64,000 nucleotides of DNA from an uncultured Spirochaetota bacterium (lineage in GTDB: Bacteria > Spirochaetota > UBA4802 > UBA5550). Below are positions 63,873 through 64,000 of the stretch, in pieces. The position numbers and the translations under genes are program-made. The notes beneath the pieces are model-generated. The model was not told where the DNA came from. It saw only the letters and a program-made list of their open reading frames with translations, and searched no databases. How positions within the stretch are numbered: the first letter of the stretch is position 1; each line of letters begins with the position of its first letter. The DNA lies in assembly GCA_937872225.1 (NCBI GenBank), contig CALMRZ010000052.1, forward strand, positions 91,527-155,526, read 5' to 3'.

Positions 63873-64000
63873 ATGTCCCTCCGATTGTTATACACTGTTA
63901 CACGAACGATAGCAATAAAAATGAAAAATTATTCGTCTATTCCTTTATTTATTAGACTTGTTGCATAACTAAAAAAGTGCTATTAATTTTTTCGATTAAT
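63873..64000. other. AT-rich end of the window
   Basis: I see no gene, hairpin or repeat copy in these bases. The region upstream of the ribbon-helix-helix gene is where its promoter should lie. Confidence 0.35.

Overview
The window looks like a chromosome segment of a free-living, Gram-negative, motile bacterium, most likely a spirochaete (Leptospirales-like or an environmental Spirochaetota lineage). This is an inference. It rests on a DUF115/MptE-like motility-associated protein, an HDOD protein fused to a GHKL-type ATPase, a membrane cyclic-nucleotide-binding protein, many PAS sensors, SpoIIE-type phosphatase and STAS signalling parts, and a ribbon-helix-helix-like protein of a type I associate with spirochaetes. 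An outer membrane is implied by LolA, FadL and OmpA family proteins and many lipoproteins. No rRNA, tRNA, CRISPR array or replication origin was seen.

Layout. 0-6 kb: a cNMP-binding membrane protein cut by the window edge, a broken molbindin (Mop) gene, an ADP-forming acyl-CoA synthetase and a PAS-SpoIIE phosphatase sensor. 6-14 kb: an ABC-F ATPase, a TetR regulator with a ferredoxin-nitroreductase, a YgiQ radical SAM protein, an enoyl-CoA hydratase and a second nitroreductase. 13.8-14.6 kb: a repeat island holding a truncated IS110 transposase. 14.6-19.5 kb: an MFS transporter, a membrane protein, a TPR protein and elongation factor G. 19.5-28.2 kb (minus strand): an envelope/TPR operon ending in a DtxR/MntR regulator, then DUF115, HDOD and ComEC genes. 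28-37 kb: envelope proteins (beta-barrel, LolA, FadL-like), a methyltransferase, a secreted lipase, a PQQ-repeat/OmpA protein and an HD hydrolase, with dense repeats and AT-rich gaps. 37-42 kb: a 5'-nucleotidase-like protein, an N-formylglutamate amidohydrolase-like protein, a lipoprotein and thioredoxin reductase. 42-51 kb: a signalling block (chemoreceptor, NarL-type regulator, receiver-PAS-kinase, giant multi-PAS kinase, STAS protein). 51-57 kb: a very large bifunctional penicillin-binding protein with two small downstream genes. 58-64 kb: small lipoproteins (MORN, lipocalin-like), an SH3/NADase-type glycan-binding lipoprotein, an alpha/beta hydrolase, a paraoxonase homologue, a NUDIX hydrolase, a Cache-like lipoprotein and the ribbon-helix-helix-like protein.

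Two things stand out. First, a tiny gene at 51676-51810 has a near-consensus promoter, a ribosome binding site, a 29-codon membrane segment, an in-frame TGA, a hairpin that fits bacterial SECIS geometry, and 14 more codons with a Cys five residues after the TGA. It is best read as a 44-residue membrane-anchored selenoprotein and would be missed by ordinary gene callers. Second, a dispersed repeat with core GGGGTCAGAG(T/C)AA, often paired with a CCGAT-N4-ATCGG stem, occurs about twenty times between 8.4 and 37.4 kb. It forms gene ends in two places and flanks the IS110 remnant, and I saw none after 37.4 kb.
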